Both the position numbers and the translations under genes were made by a program. This document shows, one piece after another, positions 50,783 through 61,525 of a DNA stretch of 64,000 nucleotides. The notes under the pieces are model-generated. The model searched no databases. It saw only the letters and a list, made by a program, of their open reading frames with translations, and was not told the DNA's origin. Source of the stretch: Mesorhizobium sp. NFR06 (GTDB lineage Bacteria > Pseudomonadota > Alphaproteobacteria > Rhizobiales > Rhizobiaceae); the NCBI RefSeq assembly GCF_900115245.1, contig NZ_FOVT01000004.1:186001-250000 (forward strand), in the 5' to 3' direction. Each line of letters opens with the position of its first letter. Positions within the stretch are counted from its first letter, which is position 1.

Positions 50783-51085
50783 ATGACACGATATCTTTTG
50801 GCGACAATGTTGGTTGCGGCGGCGATGACCAGCGGAATCACGCCAACGAGAGCGGCCGGGCAGTGCGCGCCGCGCGCCGACATCATCAAGGCGCTTGGCA
50901 GCAAGTTCCACGAAAGCCAAGCCGGGAGCGGCTTGATCAACCCGAACGTCGTGCTCGAGATCTTCGTCTCGGACCAGGGCAGCTGGACCGTGCTGGCCTC
51001 GGACACCAAAGGCCAGAGCTGCGTCCTGTCCGTCGGTGAGGGCTGGGACAGCCCAACGATCACCGCGGCTATGCCAGGCGCTTGA
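50783..51085 (+). CDS. Small secreted protein A of a tandem paralogous pair
   Basis: 100 aa. Signal peptide LLATMLVAAAMTSGITPTRA, then a short two-cysteine domain with the stretch LEIFVSDQGSWTVLASDTKG and QSCVLSVGEGWD. The ribosome-binding site GAGGAGG is strong. The central motif is conserved with the next gene (51352), so these are duplicated. No known family is recognised; periplasmic or secreted location is inferred. Confidence 0.75.
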   Translation: MTRYLLATMLVAAAMTSGITPTRAAGQCAPRADIIKALGSKFHESQAGSGLINPNVVLEIFVSDQGSWTVLASDTKGQSCVLSVGEGWDSPTITAAMPGA

Positions 51086-51257
51086 ACGACCAGGGAGCCG
51101 GGCCGAGCGCCGCTTCAGGGCTCTCGGAGCCGCAGCACCGAGTTGCGCCAACGCGCTTTATGCGCCACCGCTTGTTTAGCGGGCGAAGCCTCACCATATC
51201 GATTCAAGGGAGTCATAATCTCCCTATGACAGACCGGAAACCAGAAGGAGCGACGTG

Positions 51258-51299
51258 ATGAATACGTCCGATCCGGCCTGGAGCCTTCCGGCATACTGA
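51258..51299 (+). other. Possible 13-codon leader ORF
   Basis: ATG at 51258 preceded by AAGGAG encodes MNTSDPAWSLPAY before a stop, 52 bases upstream of the next gene. Such a short ORF could be chance. It is noted because of its good ribosome-binding site. Confidence 0.2.
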
Positions 51300-51351
51300 G
51301 GCGGCCGAATGTGCCTCCCTTGCCGGAATGCGAAGGCGAAGGAGGTGCCCT

Positions 51352-51669
51352 ATGGCACGCGATTTTTCGTTTCGATGGGTCAAGCTGGCGGTCGTCGGCG
51401 CCATGATGGTGCTTCCGGCGTCGCCTGCGCTGGCGCAGTTCATCTGCGGTGGCCATGACTATCTGGTCGCCAGGCTGGCAGAGTCGTTCGAGGAGAAGCG
51501 GCTGGGCTACGGCGTGGCCGGAGAAGCCGCCATCTTCGAGGTGTTCGTCTCGGCTGGCGGGACCTGGACCATCCTGATGACCGATGTCAAGGGTCGAAGC
51601 TGCATCCTGGCTGCCGGTGACGGGTGGGAAGATACTCTGGCTACGGCGGTCGGGCAGCCGGGCGGCTGA
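51352..51669 (+). CDS. Small secreted protein B of a tandem paralogous pair
   Basis: 105 aa. The start ATG at 51352 is chosen because AGGAGG lies 8 bases upstream; an in-frame ATG 24 bases earlier precedes this site. Signal peptide VVGAMMVLPASPALA, then a domain ending FEVFVSAGGTWTILMTDVKG and RSCILAAGDGWED, clearly paralogous to the gene at 50783. Two conserved cysteines. Function unknown. Confidence 0.75.
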   Translation: MARDFSFRWVKLAVVGAMMVLPASPALAQFICGGHDYLVARLAESFEEKRLGYGVAGEAAIFEVFVSAGGTWTILMTDVKGRSCILAAGDGWEDTLATAVGQPGG

Positions 51670-51692
51670 AACGGCCTCGAGCAGGTGACCGC

Positions 51693-52364
51693 TCAACGCG
51701 TGGCGGCCACTTCGGCGTGGCCGCGCAGCAGCGCCATCAGTTTCTTGGCGTCCTTGGCCGCGCCTTCCTCGTCGCCGTCGAGGATGGAACGGATCAGCGC
51801 CACATGATGCTCGGCTGACTCGGCGAGGCCGGTGTCGGCCTTGTAGCGGAACCAGAAGCGGCGGCTGTGCGTCTGCAGGGGGGCGGCCACCCGCGCCGCG
51901 AAGGGGTTGTCGGCGGCGATGGCCAACGCTTCGTCGAGCGCCTTGTCGGCCTGGATGAAGGCAAGCACGTTGCCCGAGATCACTGCCTTCTGCATGGCCA
52001 AGGCCGCCTCGTGGAACAGGTCGGCGGCCTCGCGGGTGACGAAGCGGGCGGCCGAGCGGGCGAGAACCACCTCGATGCCGCGCCGTGCATCCAGCACCCG
52101 CAGCCAGTCGCCGGCGTGAAGCGGCGCGACCGCGATGCCCGCGCGGGGTCTTATGTCGAGGAGTCCTTCCCAGGCCAGCCGCTGTATCGCCTCGCGCACC
52201 GGCGTGCGTCCGAGACCCAGCCGTTCGATCAGCGCGCCTTCGGTGACGAAGCTCGACGGCGCCAGTTCGAGCGTGACGATCATGTGTTCCAGCGCGCGAT
52301 AGGCCTTGGTCGCCGCCGGCTCGAAGGTCGCGTTCGGCTCAATGGATATCAGAGGGGATATCAA
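51693..52364 (-). CDS. GntR-family regulator of hydroxyproline-type catabolism
   Basis: 223 aa if starting at TTG 52364, which has AGGAG seven bases upstream; the ATG at 52397 would add 11 residues but falls in the operator palindrome and lacks a ribosome-binding site. Winged-helix domain (GALIERLGLGRTPVREAIQR) and FCD effector domain (ALDEALAIAADNPFAARVAA). It is divergent from the DHDPS-family gene and presumably represses it; HypR of Sinorhizobium is the closest functional analogue known to me. Confidence 0.85.
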   Translation of the reverse strand: MISPLISIEPNATFEPAATKAYRALEHMIVTLELAPSSFVTEGALIERLGLGRTPVREAIQRLAWEGLLDIRPRAGIAVAPLHAGDWLRVLDARRGIEVVLARSAARFVTREAADLFHEAALAMQKAVISGNVLAFIQADKALDEALAIAADNPFAARVAAPLQTHSRRFWFRYKADTGLAESAEHHVALIRSILDGDEEGAAKDAKKLMALLRGHAEVAATR

Positions 52365-52375
52365 TGGCAGGCTCC

Positions 52376-52396
52376 TGATATATTTTTCATATATCA
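52376..52396. promoter_or_regulatory. Candidate GntR operator, TGATATAT palindrome
   Basis: TGATATAT-TTTTC-ATATATCA, an 8-5-8 inverted repeat in the GntR/DHDPS-family divergent promoter. A second TGATATATCA palindrome lies at 52442-52451, just before the DHDPS-family gene. Two such sites suit binding by a GntR dimer at both promoters. Confidence 0.65.
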
Positions 52397-52466
52397 TAAC
52401 AGATTCAGCGTTGACAGGCCAATCCTTAATAGATATACGACTGATATATCAGATGGAGAGACGACC

Positions 52467-53399
52467 ATGTGGACCGGAGTTTTCCCCGCCGTCACGACCA
52501 AATTCACCGCCGACGACCGGCTCGACCATGCCGAGATGGAGCGCTGCTACTCACTGCAGATGGAGGCCGGCTGCGATGGCATCATCGTCTGCGGGTCGCT
52601 CGGCGAGGGCCCGATGCTGTCGCATGACGAGAAGATCGAGGTGCTGAAGACGGCGCAAAAAGTTGCCGGCAACAAGCCGGTGCTGCTTACCGTCAACGAG
52701 CCGGGGACGCGTGAGGCGGCAAGCATCGCCAAGCGCGCCGCCAAGGAAGGCGCCGACGGTCTGATGGTGGTGCCGAGCCCGATCTACCACACCAACCCGC
52801 AAGAGACCGTCGCCGCCCTTCGCGCCGTCGCGGAAGCCGCGGACCTGCCGGTCATGATCTATTCGAACCGGCTGGCCTATCGCGTCGACGTCACCGTCGA
52901 GCTGATGGAGGAACTGGCATCGGACAAGCGCTTCGTCGCCATCAAGGAATCCTCCGACGACATCCGCCGGTCGACCGAGATCATCAACCGACTCGGCGAC
53001 CGGTACGATCTCTTCACCGGCGTCGACAATCTCGCCTTCGAGGCGCTGTCGGTCGGCGCGATCGGCTGGGTGGCGGGCCTGGTCACGGCCTTCCCGCGCG
53101 AGACGGTCGCCATCTATCAGCTGATGAAGCAAGGCCGCCGCGAGGAGGCGCTGGCAATCTATCGCTGGTTCCGGCCCTTGCTCGATCTCGATGTGTCCAC
53201 CTATCTGGTCCAAAACATCAAGCTTGCCGAAGTGCTGGCGATCGCTACCAATGACCGCGTGCGCATGCCGCGCCAGCCGCTGTCGGGCGAACGCCGCAAG
53301 GCGGTTGAGAAGATCGTGCGGGATGCGCTTGGCGCGCGGCCAAAGTTGCCGTCGCTGCAGAGCGCTCGATCGGCGGAGAAGATGGTGGCGGCCGAATAA
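52467..53399 (+). CDS. DHDPS-family lyase, probable pyrroline-4-hydroxy-2-carboxylate deaminase
   Basis: 310 aa class I aldolase-like fold. Schiff-base lysine in FVAIKESSDDIRRS, and the N-terminal GSLGEGPMLSHDEKIEVL follows the DHDPS pattern. In the neighbourhood of an epimerase and a FAD oxidoreductase for hydroxyproline, the likely reaction is deamination of pyrroline-4-hydroxy-2-carboxylate to alpha-ketoglutarate semialdehyde (HypD/LhpC). The start ATG at 52467 follows GGAGAG. Dihydrodipicolinate synthase proper is less likely. Confidence 0.85.
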   Translation: MWTGVFPAVTTKFTADDRLDHAEMERCYSLQMEAGCDGIIVCGSLGEGPMLSHDEKIEVLKTAQKVAGNKPVLLTVNEPGTREAASIAKRAAKEGADGLMVVPSPIYHTNPQETVAALRAVAEAADLPVMIYSNRLAYRVDVTVELMEELASDKRFVAIKESSDDIRRSTEIINRLGDRYDLFTGVDNLAFEALSVGAIGWVAGLVTAFPRETVAIYQLMKQGRREEALAIYRWFRPLLDLDVSTYLVQNIKLAEVLAIATNDRVRMPRQPLSGERRKAVEKIVRDALGARPKLPSLQSARSAEKMVAAE

Positions 53400-53413
53400 G
53401 GGACGGCGCTGAC

Positions 53414-54721
53414 GTGCGAGGCAATTCCAAATCTCCGCAAGAGGAGCGGCGTTCCGCCGCCGCGTCGTCCTCGCGCCGTGAACGGCGAGAGGAGGACATC
53501 GCCATCATCGGTGGCGGGATCATCGGCATCTGCGCTGCGACCCTGCTCTGCGAGGCGGGGCGCAGTGTCACCGTCTTCGACCGTACCGGCATTTGCGAGG
53601 AAACGAGCTCGGGCAATGCCGCAGCCTTCGCCTTCTCCGATGTGCTGCCGATGGCGCATAAGGGCATGGTCAAGCAATTGCCGAAATGGCTCGCCGACCC
53701 GCTCGGGCCGTTAGCCATCCCGCCGGCCTATCTGCCGAAGCTGCTGCCCTGGCTGATCCGCTTCTGGCGGGCGGGCGCGGCGGGCCACTATGAAGCGAGC
53801 CTTGCGGCGCAAGCCGGCATGATGAAGCTTGCCGAGGCCGAGTGGATGGGCTTGCTCGACCGCTCCGGCACGAGGCCGATGCTGCGCGAGGAAGGCTCCC
53901 TGGAGCTCTATGAAAGCGAGGCGGAGTTCCGCGCCTCGCTGCCCGGCTGGGCCGAGCGCGAACGTTTCGGCATCGACTTCCGCCATGTCGAGAGCGGGCA
54001 GATGGCGGCGCTGCAGCCGGGTCTGGCGCCGCGTTTCGTCAAGGGTACCTTCGTGCCCGGCTGGAAGACGGTGGCCGATCCGAAGCTGCTTGGAAAGGCG
54101 GTCTGGGCCCATGCGGAACGGCTCGGCGCCGCTTTCGAGCAAGCCCGGGTCGAGCGCGTAGAAGCGGGCGCGAACGGCGCCACGATCGTTCTGGCCGACG
54201 GCAGCCGGCGGACGGCAAAGAAGCTGCTGATTGCCGCAGGGGCATGGTCGCATCTCCTAGCAAGAAACCTCGGCGACCGTATCCCGCTCGAAGCCGAGCG
54301 CGGCTACAACACGACATTGCCGGTGTCGGCCTTCGACGTGAAGCGGCAGCTGATCTTTTCCGGACATGGCTTCGTCATCACGCCGCTGGAAACCGGCCTG
54401 CGCATCGGCGGCGCGGTCGAGCTCGCCGGCATCGAGCGGCCACCCAATTTCGCGCGCTCGAAGGCGATGCTGGAAAAGGCCAAGCGTTTCCTGCCGGGAC
54501 TGGACCCGTGCGGCGGGCGCGAGTGGATGGGTTTTCGTCCGTCACTGCCGGACTCGTTGCCGGTGATCGGTCGAGCCAAGGCGCCGAATGTTTTCTACGC
54601 TTTCGGCCACGGCCATCTCGGCCTGACCCAGGCGGCGGCGACAGCTCGCTTGATCCGCGATCTCGTTCTCGGGCAGACTCCGCCGCTCGATCTCAACCCT
54701 TTCCGTGCGCGACGGTTCTGA
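53414..54721 (+). CDS. FAD-dependent oxidoreductase, probable D-hydroxyproline dehydrogenase
   Basis: 435 aa DAO-family flavoenzyme. After a 27-residue Arg/Ser-rich N-terminus the FAD motif is IAIIGGGIIGICAATLLCEAG. MGFRPSLPDSLPVIGRA and FYAFGHGHLGLTQAAATA are typical of the DadA-like group. The start is GTG at 53414 after GGGACGG. It likely oxidises D-hydroxyproline from the epimerase next door to the pyrroline substrate of the DHDPS-family enzyme. Substrate inferred from context. Confidence 0.85.
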   Translation: MRGNSKSPQEERRSAAASSSRRERREEDIAIIGGGIIGICAATLLCEAGRSVTVFDRTGICEETSSGNAAAFAFSDVLPMAHKGMVKQLPKWLADPLGPLAIPPAYLPKLLPWLIRFWRAGAAGHYEASLAAQAGMMKLAEAEWMGLLDRSGTRPMLREEGSLELYESEAEFRASLPGWAERERFGIDFRHVESGQMAALQPGLAPRFVKGTFVPGWKTVADPKLLGKAVWAHAERLGAAFEQARVERVEAGANGATIVLADGSRRTAKKLLIAAGAWSHLLARNLGDRIPLEAERGYNTTLPVSAFDVKRQLIFSGHGFVITPLETGLRIGGAVELAGIERPPNFARSKAMLEKAKRFLPGLDPCGGREWMGFRPSLPDSLPVIGRAKAPNVFYAFGHGHLGLTQAAATARLIRDLVLGQTPPLDLNPFRARRF

Positions 54722-54737
54722 CATTACGGGATGCATC

Positions 54738-55739
54738 ATGGCCAAGAAATCCTTCTTCTGCATCGACGGCCACACCTGCGGCAATCCAGTGCGGCTTGTC
54801 GCCGGCGGCGGGCCGCTCCTCGAGGGCTCGACGATGATGGAGCGGCGGGCGCATTTCCTCGCCGAGTATGACTGGATACGCACCGGGCTGATGTTCGAGC
54901 CGCGCGGCCATGACGTGATGTCGGGTTCGATCCTCTATCCGCCGACGCGCGAGGACTGCGACATTGCCATCCTGTTCATCGAGACCTCGGGCTGCCTACC
55001 GATGTGCGGCCACGGCACAATCGGCACGGTAACTTTTGCCATCGAGCACGGACTGGTGAAGCCGAAGACGCCGGGCGTGCTGAGGCTCGATACACCGGCC
55101 GGGCTGGTCATCGCCGAATACAAACAAGTCGGTGAATACGTCGAGGAGGTGCGCATCACCAATGTGCCGTCCTTCCTCTACGCCGAAGGCCTGACGGTGG
55201 AATGCCCGGTGCTCGGCGAAATCAGCGTCGACGTCGCCTATGGCGGCAATTTCTACGCCATCGTCGAGCCGCAGGAGAACTACCGGGACATGGCCGATCA
55301 TTCGGCCGGCGACCTCATCGCCTGGAGCCCGGTGGTGCGGCAGCGTCTCAACGAGAAGTACTCCTTCGTCCATCCGGAGAATCCCGGCATCAACCGGTTG
55401 TCGCACATGCTGTGGACCGGCAAGCCCAGGCATGCCGAGGCCGATGCCCGCAACGCCGTGTTCTATGGCGACAAGGCCATCGACCGTTCGCCCTGCGGCA
55501 CCGGCACCTCGGCGCGGATGGCGCAGCTTCACGCCAAGGGCAAGCTCAAGGCCGGCGACAGCTTCGTGCATGAATCGATCATCGGTTCGCTGTTCACGGG
55601 CAGGGTCGAAAAAGAGGTCAGCCTTGCCGGCAAGCCGGCGATCATCCCCTCGATCGGCGGCTGGGCGCGCATGACCGGGTTGAACACCATCTTCATCGAC
55701 GATCGCGATCCGTTCGCGCATGGATTCATCGTCACCTGA
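54738..55739 (+). CDS. 4-hydroxyproline 2-epimerase (proline racemase family)
   Basis: 333 aa. Both catalytic cysteines are present: GCLPMCGHGTIGT and DRSPCGTGTSARMAQLHAKG. This distinguishes epimerases/racemases from the dehydratases, which carry Thr at the second site. The start ATG at 54738 is chosen; an earlier in-frame codon lies in the previous gene. Converts trans-4-hydroxy-L-proline to the cis-D form, which the upstream oxidoreductase can use. Confidence 0.92.
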   Translation: MAKKSFFCIDGHTCGNPVRLVAGGGPLLEGSTMMERRAHFLAEYDWIRTGLMFEPRGHDVMSGSILYPPTREDCDIAILFIETSGCLPMCGHGTIGTVTFAIEHGLVKPKTPGVLRLDTPAGLVIAEYKQVGEYVEEVRITNVPSFLYAEGLTVECPVLGEISVDVAYGGNFYAIVEPQENYRDMADHSAGDLIAWSPVVRQRLNEKYSFVHPENPGINRLSHMLWTGKPRHAEADARNAVFYGDKAIDRSPCGTGTSARMAQLHAKGKLKAGDSFVHESIIGSLFTGRVEKEVSLAGKPAIIPSIGGWARMTGLNTIFIDDRDPFAHGFIVT

Positions 55740-55772
55740 CGCGTTCAGCTGGCACCCACCTCAAACATCGTT

Positions 55773-56645
55773 CTAGGTGGTGCTCGATACCTGATCGCGG
55801 AACCATTCGGCGAATTTCGTTTCGGCTGCGGAGGGCTGCGCCGACATGGTCAAAAAATAACCCTTGTCGTCATCGGTCGAAATGTCGGAGACGACGACAA
55901 GGTCACCGCGCCTGAGTTCCTCGCGAAAGACTTCGATCGGGCAAAGGGCGACGCCGTGGCCGGCGATTACGGCCGTCGCCAGGATGTTGAAATCGGCGAA
56001 GACCGGGCCGTTGCCGACGTCGGTCTTTCCGATCCCGGCCTTCGAGAACCACTCCCGCCAGCCCAGGCGCGTCTCGTCATGCAGAAGATCCGCCGCTGCG
56101 ATCTCCGCCGGCGTATCCAGCCGGCCCTTGCGCGCCAGATAGTGCGGACTGCAAGCCGGCCGGCTTATGCGAGAAAACAGCTTCAAGCTGGCGGTCTTCG
56201 GAGATGGATCCGCACCGAGGGTGATCAGGATATCGCTGTCGTCGAGCCGGTCCTCGGCCTTGGCATAGGCGACGCGGATCGCGATCTCCGGATGGCGGCC
56301 CGTAAAGTCCGCAAGGCGGGGTACCAGCCACCGGCTGGCGATGGAGGGGATGCAGCCCACCGAAAGCGACTGCAGGCCGGCGCTCCTGCGAATTCGCCGG
56401 CAGGCGGCGTCGAGCTCCGCAAGCGCGGCGCCCGCGGACGCCTGAAGGGTCAGCCCGGCCTCCGTCAGCCGGACCCTGCGCGCATCGCGATGGAACAGCG
56501 CCACGCCGAGCCATTCCTCCAGCCGCCTGATCTGGTGGCTAATGGCGGGATGGGTGACGTGCAGCTCTTCGCCGGCTGCGGAGAAGCTCAAGTGGCGGGC
56601 GGTCGCCTCGAAGGCTCGGATCGCGTTCAGCGGCAGATAATTCAT
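55773..56645 (-). CDS. LysR-family regulator, GcvA-like
   Basis: 290 aa. The N-terminus LPLNAIRAFEATARHLSFSA and HVTHPAISHQIRRLEEWLGV is that of the GcvA-type LysR subgroup. It is divergent from the orphan EctC-like gene with 174 bases between, and convergent with the epimerase gene. It may regulate the EctC-like gene. Confidence 0.92.
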   Translation of the reverse strand: MNYLPLNAIRAFEATARHLSFSAAGEELHVTHPAISHQIRRLEEWLGVALFHRDARRVRLTEAGLTLQASAGAALAELDAACRRIRRSAGLQSLSVGCIPSIASRWLVPRLADFTGRHPEIAIRVAYAKAEDRLDDSDILITLGADPSPKTASLKLFSRISRPACSPHYLARKGRLDTPAEIAAADLLHDETRLGWREWFSKAGIGKTDVGNGPVFADFNILATAVIAGHGVALCPIEVFREELRRGDLVVVSDISTDDDKGYFLTMSAQPSAAETKFAEWFRDQVSSTT

Positions 56646-56819
56646 CTGTAAAATTCTCTAACTGATCAAACCAAAATCCGTCATTTGAAGCGCGGTTCGA
56701 CCTGCGTCATTGATCCGGACTGCGGCGCAGAATCTAACCGGAAACGACGAAAAGTCGATCTCTGCCGCTGAGCTCGAAGCGCCACCGCTTCGCAAACCTA
56801 CTTTCGTGGAAGGGCGACA

Positions 56820-57206
56820 ATGTTCACCAGACAATTGGCTGATGTAGAAAAAACTGACTTCTTCGTCGACTGGGGCAACGGCACAAGCCATCGGCTGCTG
56901 ACGCGGCAGGACGGCATGGGCTTCACGGTGTGCCACACCGTGGTGCGCGCGGGCAGCGAATCGCGGCTGCAATACCGGCGGCATCTGGAGGCCTGCTACT
57001 GCATTTCCGGCAGCGGCGAGGTCGAGGACATGACCGGCATCATCCATCGCGTCGAGCCGGGCACGATCTACGTGCTCGATGCTCATGACGACCATTTCCT
57101 GCGTGCCGACAGCGCCGGCGACATGGTGCTGGTCAGCGTCTTCAATCCACCACTCAGCGGAACCGAAAAGCACAGTCTCAATGGGGACGGAGGCTCTGCC
57201 TACTGA
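56820..57206 (+). CDS. Orphan ectoine synthase-like cupin (EctC family)
   Basis: 128 aa cupin. The family pattern is clear: [18 protein letters not shown] and [17 protein letters not shown] with the C-terminal [21 protein letters not shown], all of which parallel L-ectoine synthase. No ectA, ectB or ectD lies in this window. Orphan EctC proteins are known in other bacteria and may use imported or other precursors. The adjacent LysR is likely its regulator. Substrate uncertain. Confidence 0.85.
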   Translation: MFTRQLADVEKTDFFVDWGNGTSHRLLTRQDGMGFTVCHTVVRAGSESRLQYRRHLEACYCISGSGEVEDMTGIIHRVEPGTIYVLDAHDDHFLRADSAGDMVLVSVFNPPLSGTEKHSLNGDGGSAY

Positions 57207-57624
57207 GACTTCGCTTCAAGGCTTTTCGATTTTGGCGAGGTGCTTTCCGCTGAAGACACCTCGCCGTCACATGGCCGTCACACACGACAGAATCCTGACC
57301 TAGCGGAATGTGCGGCGGTCCAAGGCGGAACATGCTCACTCGCGCAAGAAATCGCCTCATCAACTTATTTTGACGCTGATTTCTTCGACAGGAGGCTCAT
57401 CATAGGCTTGAATCGTCAAAGACATTGCGTTGTGCCAATGATAGGGTCCGCGATAGTCCAGGGGTCGGGTGCGAAAAAACGGGCAATCGGATGGCGTGCT
57501 TCCAAACCACGCGGAGCGATTGAAAAATCACGTTGCAATCCGGGCTCGAAACTTTACGACTAGGGAAAATACGAAAAGGAGTGCGCCCCGGGAACGGGCG
57601 ACATTCCAGGGGAGCCGCGTAAAT
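57207..57624. other. Leader/promoter region of the liv operon, no gene supported
   Basis: 418 bases between the EctC-like gene and livH. A 107-codon frame at 57240 has no ribosome-binding site and a random-looking composition. The region probably holds the liv promoter, but I cannot place it with confidence. A weak ribosome-binding site (CCAGGGGAGCC) precedes livH. Confidence 0.5.
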
Positions 57625-58527
57625 ATGCAGTACTTCGTCCAGCAGCTTATCAACGGGCTGACGCTGGGATCCATCTATGGGCTGATCGCAATCGGCTATA
57701 CGATGGTCTACGGCATCATCGGCATGATCAATTTCGCCCATGGCGACATCTTCATGGTCGGCGCCTTCACTGCCCTCATCGTCTTCCTCATCCTCGGCGC
57801 GCTGTTCTATTCGGTGCCGGTGGTGGTGGCGCTCCTGATCATGATGATCGTGGCGATGCTTTTGACCAGTCTTTACAACTGGACGATCGAGAAGGTGGCC
57901 TACCGGCCATTGCGCGGCTCGTTCCGGCTGGCGCCGTTGATCACCGCCATCGGCATGTCGATCGCGCTGTCCAACTTCGTGCAGGTCACGCAGGGCCCGC
58001 GCAACAAGCCGATCCCGCCGCTGGTCTCGCAGGTCTATACCATCAATGGCATCAGCATCTCGTTGAAGCAGATCGTCATCGTGCTCGTGACCGCCGTGCT
58101 GCTGGCGATCTTCTGGTATCTCGTCAACAGAACGGCGCTTGGGCGTGCGCAGCGCGCCTGCGAGCAGGACCGCAAGATGGCGGCGCTGCTTGGCGTCGAC
58201 GTCGACCGCACCATCTCCATCACCTTCATCATGGGTGCAGCCCTTGCCGCCGTCGCAGGCACGCTGTTCCTGATGTATTACGGCGTCGTGGTGTTCTCCG
58301 ACGGCTTCGTGCCGGGCGTGAAAGCCTTTACGGCGGCCGTGCTCGGCGGCATCGGCTCACTGCCTGGTGCTGTGCTCGGCGGGCTGCTGATCGGCTTCAT
58401 CGAGAGCATGTGGTCGGCCTATTTCTCGATCGACTACAAGGACGTCGCCGCGTTCTCGATCCTGGCGATCGTGCTGATCTTTCTACCCTCCGGCATCCTG
58501 GGCCGGCCTGAAGTCGAGAAGGTCTGA
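57625..58527 (+). CDS. livH: Branched-chain amino acid ABC transporter permease LivH
   Basis: 300 aa, about eight hydrophobic segments. The N-terminus [36 protein letters not shown] and [20 protein letters not shown] are LivH signatures. The start ATG at 57625 is preceded by GGGGAG. It forms the inner-membrane channel with LivM. First gene of a six-gene set. Confidence 0.96.
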   Translation: MQYFVQQLINGLTLGSIYGLIAIGYTMVYGIIGMINFAHGDIFMVGAFTALIVFLILGALFYSVPVVVALLIMMIVAMLLTSLYNWTIEKVAYRPLRGSFRLAPLITAIGMSIALSNFVQVTQGPRNKPIPPLVSQVYTINGISISLKQIVIVLVTAVLLAIFWYLVNRTALGRAQRACEQDRKMAALLGVDVDRTISITFIMGAALAAVAGTLFLMYYGVVVFSDGFVPGVKAFTAAVLGGIGSLPGAVLGGLLIGFIESMWSAYFSIDYKDVAAFSILAIVLIFLPSGILGRPEVEKV

Positions 58528-58532
58528 TCCTC

Positions 58533-60127
58533 ATGGCCGTTACCGTGTCCCCGGAGCGCGATGTCGTCGCCTCCCCCTTGCAGCGCGCCTTCCGCGAGGC
58601 GCTTTACGCCGGCGCCATTTCGCTTGGCCTGTTCGTGCTGTTCATCGGTTTGAGGACCGATCAGAACATCAGCAACGAACTGATCCTGGTGCGGCGTTGG
58701 GGCCTGCTTGCGCTGGTGGTTATCCTCACCGCCGTCGGCCGCTTCCTCTATGTCGCCTACGCCCAACCCTTTATCGCCAGCCTGAAAGTTACCGATGTCG
58801 CCACCGGCCTGCTGCCGGACAGTTTGGCGACGCGCTTCTTCCGGCTCCCGTATCTATTCGCGGCGATCGTCATAGCGGTTGCGCTGCTGGCGTTGGCCGG
58901 CTCGCTCGATAGACTGCTGGGGCCGGACCTTGCCGGTTATGCGCGGTTCCTGCGGGCGCTGGCCATTATCTATGCCGTAGCTTCGGTGATGTTTTACTTC
59001 CGCAGCTTCATTCATGATCATTTCTCGGCGTTGGGCGTCAGCGCGCTGGCGTTGTATCCGGTTATCGTCGTCATAACGCTTGCACTATATTCGGGATCAG
59101 TAGCTGGGGGGTTCCAAGGTTCGCTGAAGTGGGTCGACAATTTCGGCATCCAGATCCTGATCTATGTGATGCTGGCCTGGGGCCTCAACATCGTCATCGG
59201 GCTCGCCGGCCTGCTCGATCTCGGTTACGTCGCCTTCTATGCGGTCGGCGCCTATGCCTATGCGCTGCTCGGCACGCATTTCGGCCTGTCGTTCTGGATC
59301 CTGCTGCCGGCGGCCGGCTGCATGGCCGCCTTCTGGGGCGTCATGCTCGGCTTCCCGGTGCTCAGGCTGCGCGGTGATTACCTGGCCATCGTGACGCTGG
59401 CCTTCGGCGAGATCATCCGTCTCGTCCTGATCAACTGGCGCGAGGTGACCAACGGCTCGGCCGGCATTTCCGGCATCCCGAAAGTCTCCTTCTTCGGCCT
59501 GATGACGTTCAACGTTTCGGACCCGAACTACATCGCCAAGGTGTTGAACATCGCCACGTCGAGCGCCTATTACAAGATCTTCCTCTATTATCTCATCCTC
59601 GGGCTCTGTCTTCTCACGGCATTTGTGACCGTCAGGCTGCGGCGACTGCCGGTCGGACGCGCCTGGGAGGCGTTGCGCGAGGACGAGATCGCCTGCCGTT
59701 CGCTCGGCATCAACACCACCACAACCAAGCTGACGGCCTTTGCCACCGGCGCGATGTTCGGCGGCTTCGCCGGCTCGTTCTTCGCCGCCCGGCAAGGCTT
59801 CGTCAGCCCCGAATCCTTCGTCTTCCTGGAATCGGCGATCGTCCTCGCCATCGTGGTGCTCGGCGGCATGGGCTCGCTGGCCGGCATCGCGGTCGCGGCT
59901 CTTGTGATGATCGGTGGCACAGAAGCGCTACGCGAGCTCGATTTCCTGAAGCAGGTCTTCGGCCCCGACTTCACGCCGGAACTCTACCGCATGCTTCTGT
60001 TCGGCATGGCCATGGTGATCGTCATGCTGTGGAAGCCACGCGGCTTCGTCGGCAGCCGAGAGCCGACGGCCTTCCTGAGGAAGCGAAAAGCAGTCTCGGG
60101 CTCCTTCACCAAGGAGGGCCACGGCTG

Positions 60128-60128
<1 letters not shown>
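58533..60128 (+). CDS. livM: Branched-chain amino acid ABC transporter permease LivM
   Basis: 531 aa. It has an N-terminal extra membrane domain of about 200 residues (the LivHM N-terminal domain found in proteobacterial LivM) before the canonical permease core ([58 protein letters not shown]). It starts five bases after livH and its stop overlaps the livG start. Confidence 0.95.

Positions 60129-61524
<1,396 letters not shown>

Positions 61525-61525
<1 letters not shown>

Noticed and set aside
57240..57563. 107-codon frame upstream of livH
   Set aside because: No ribosome-binding site, low-quality composition and no family resemblance.
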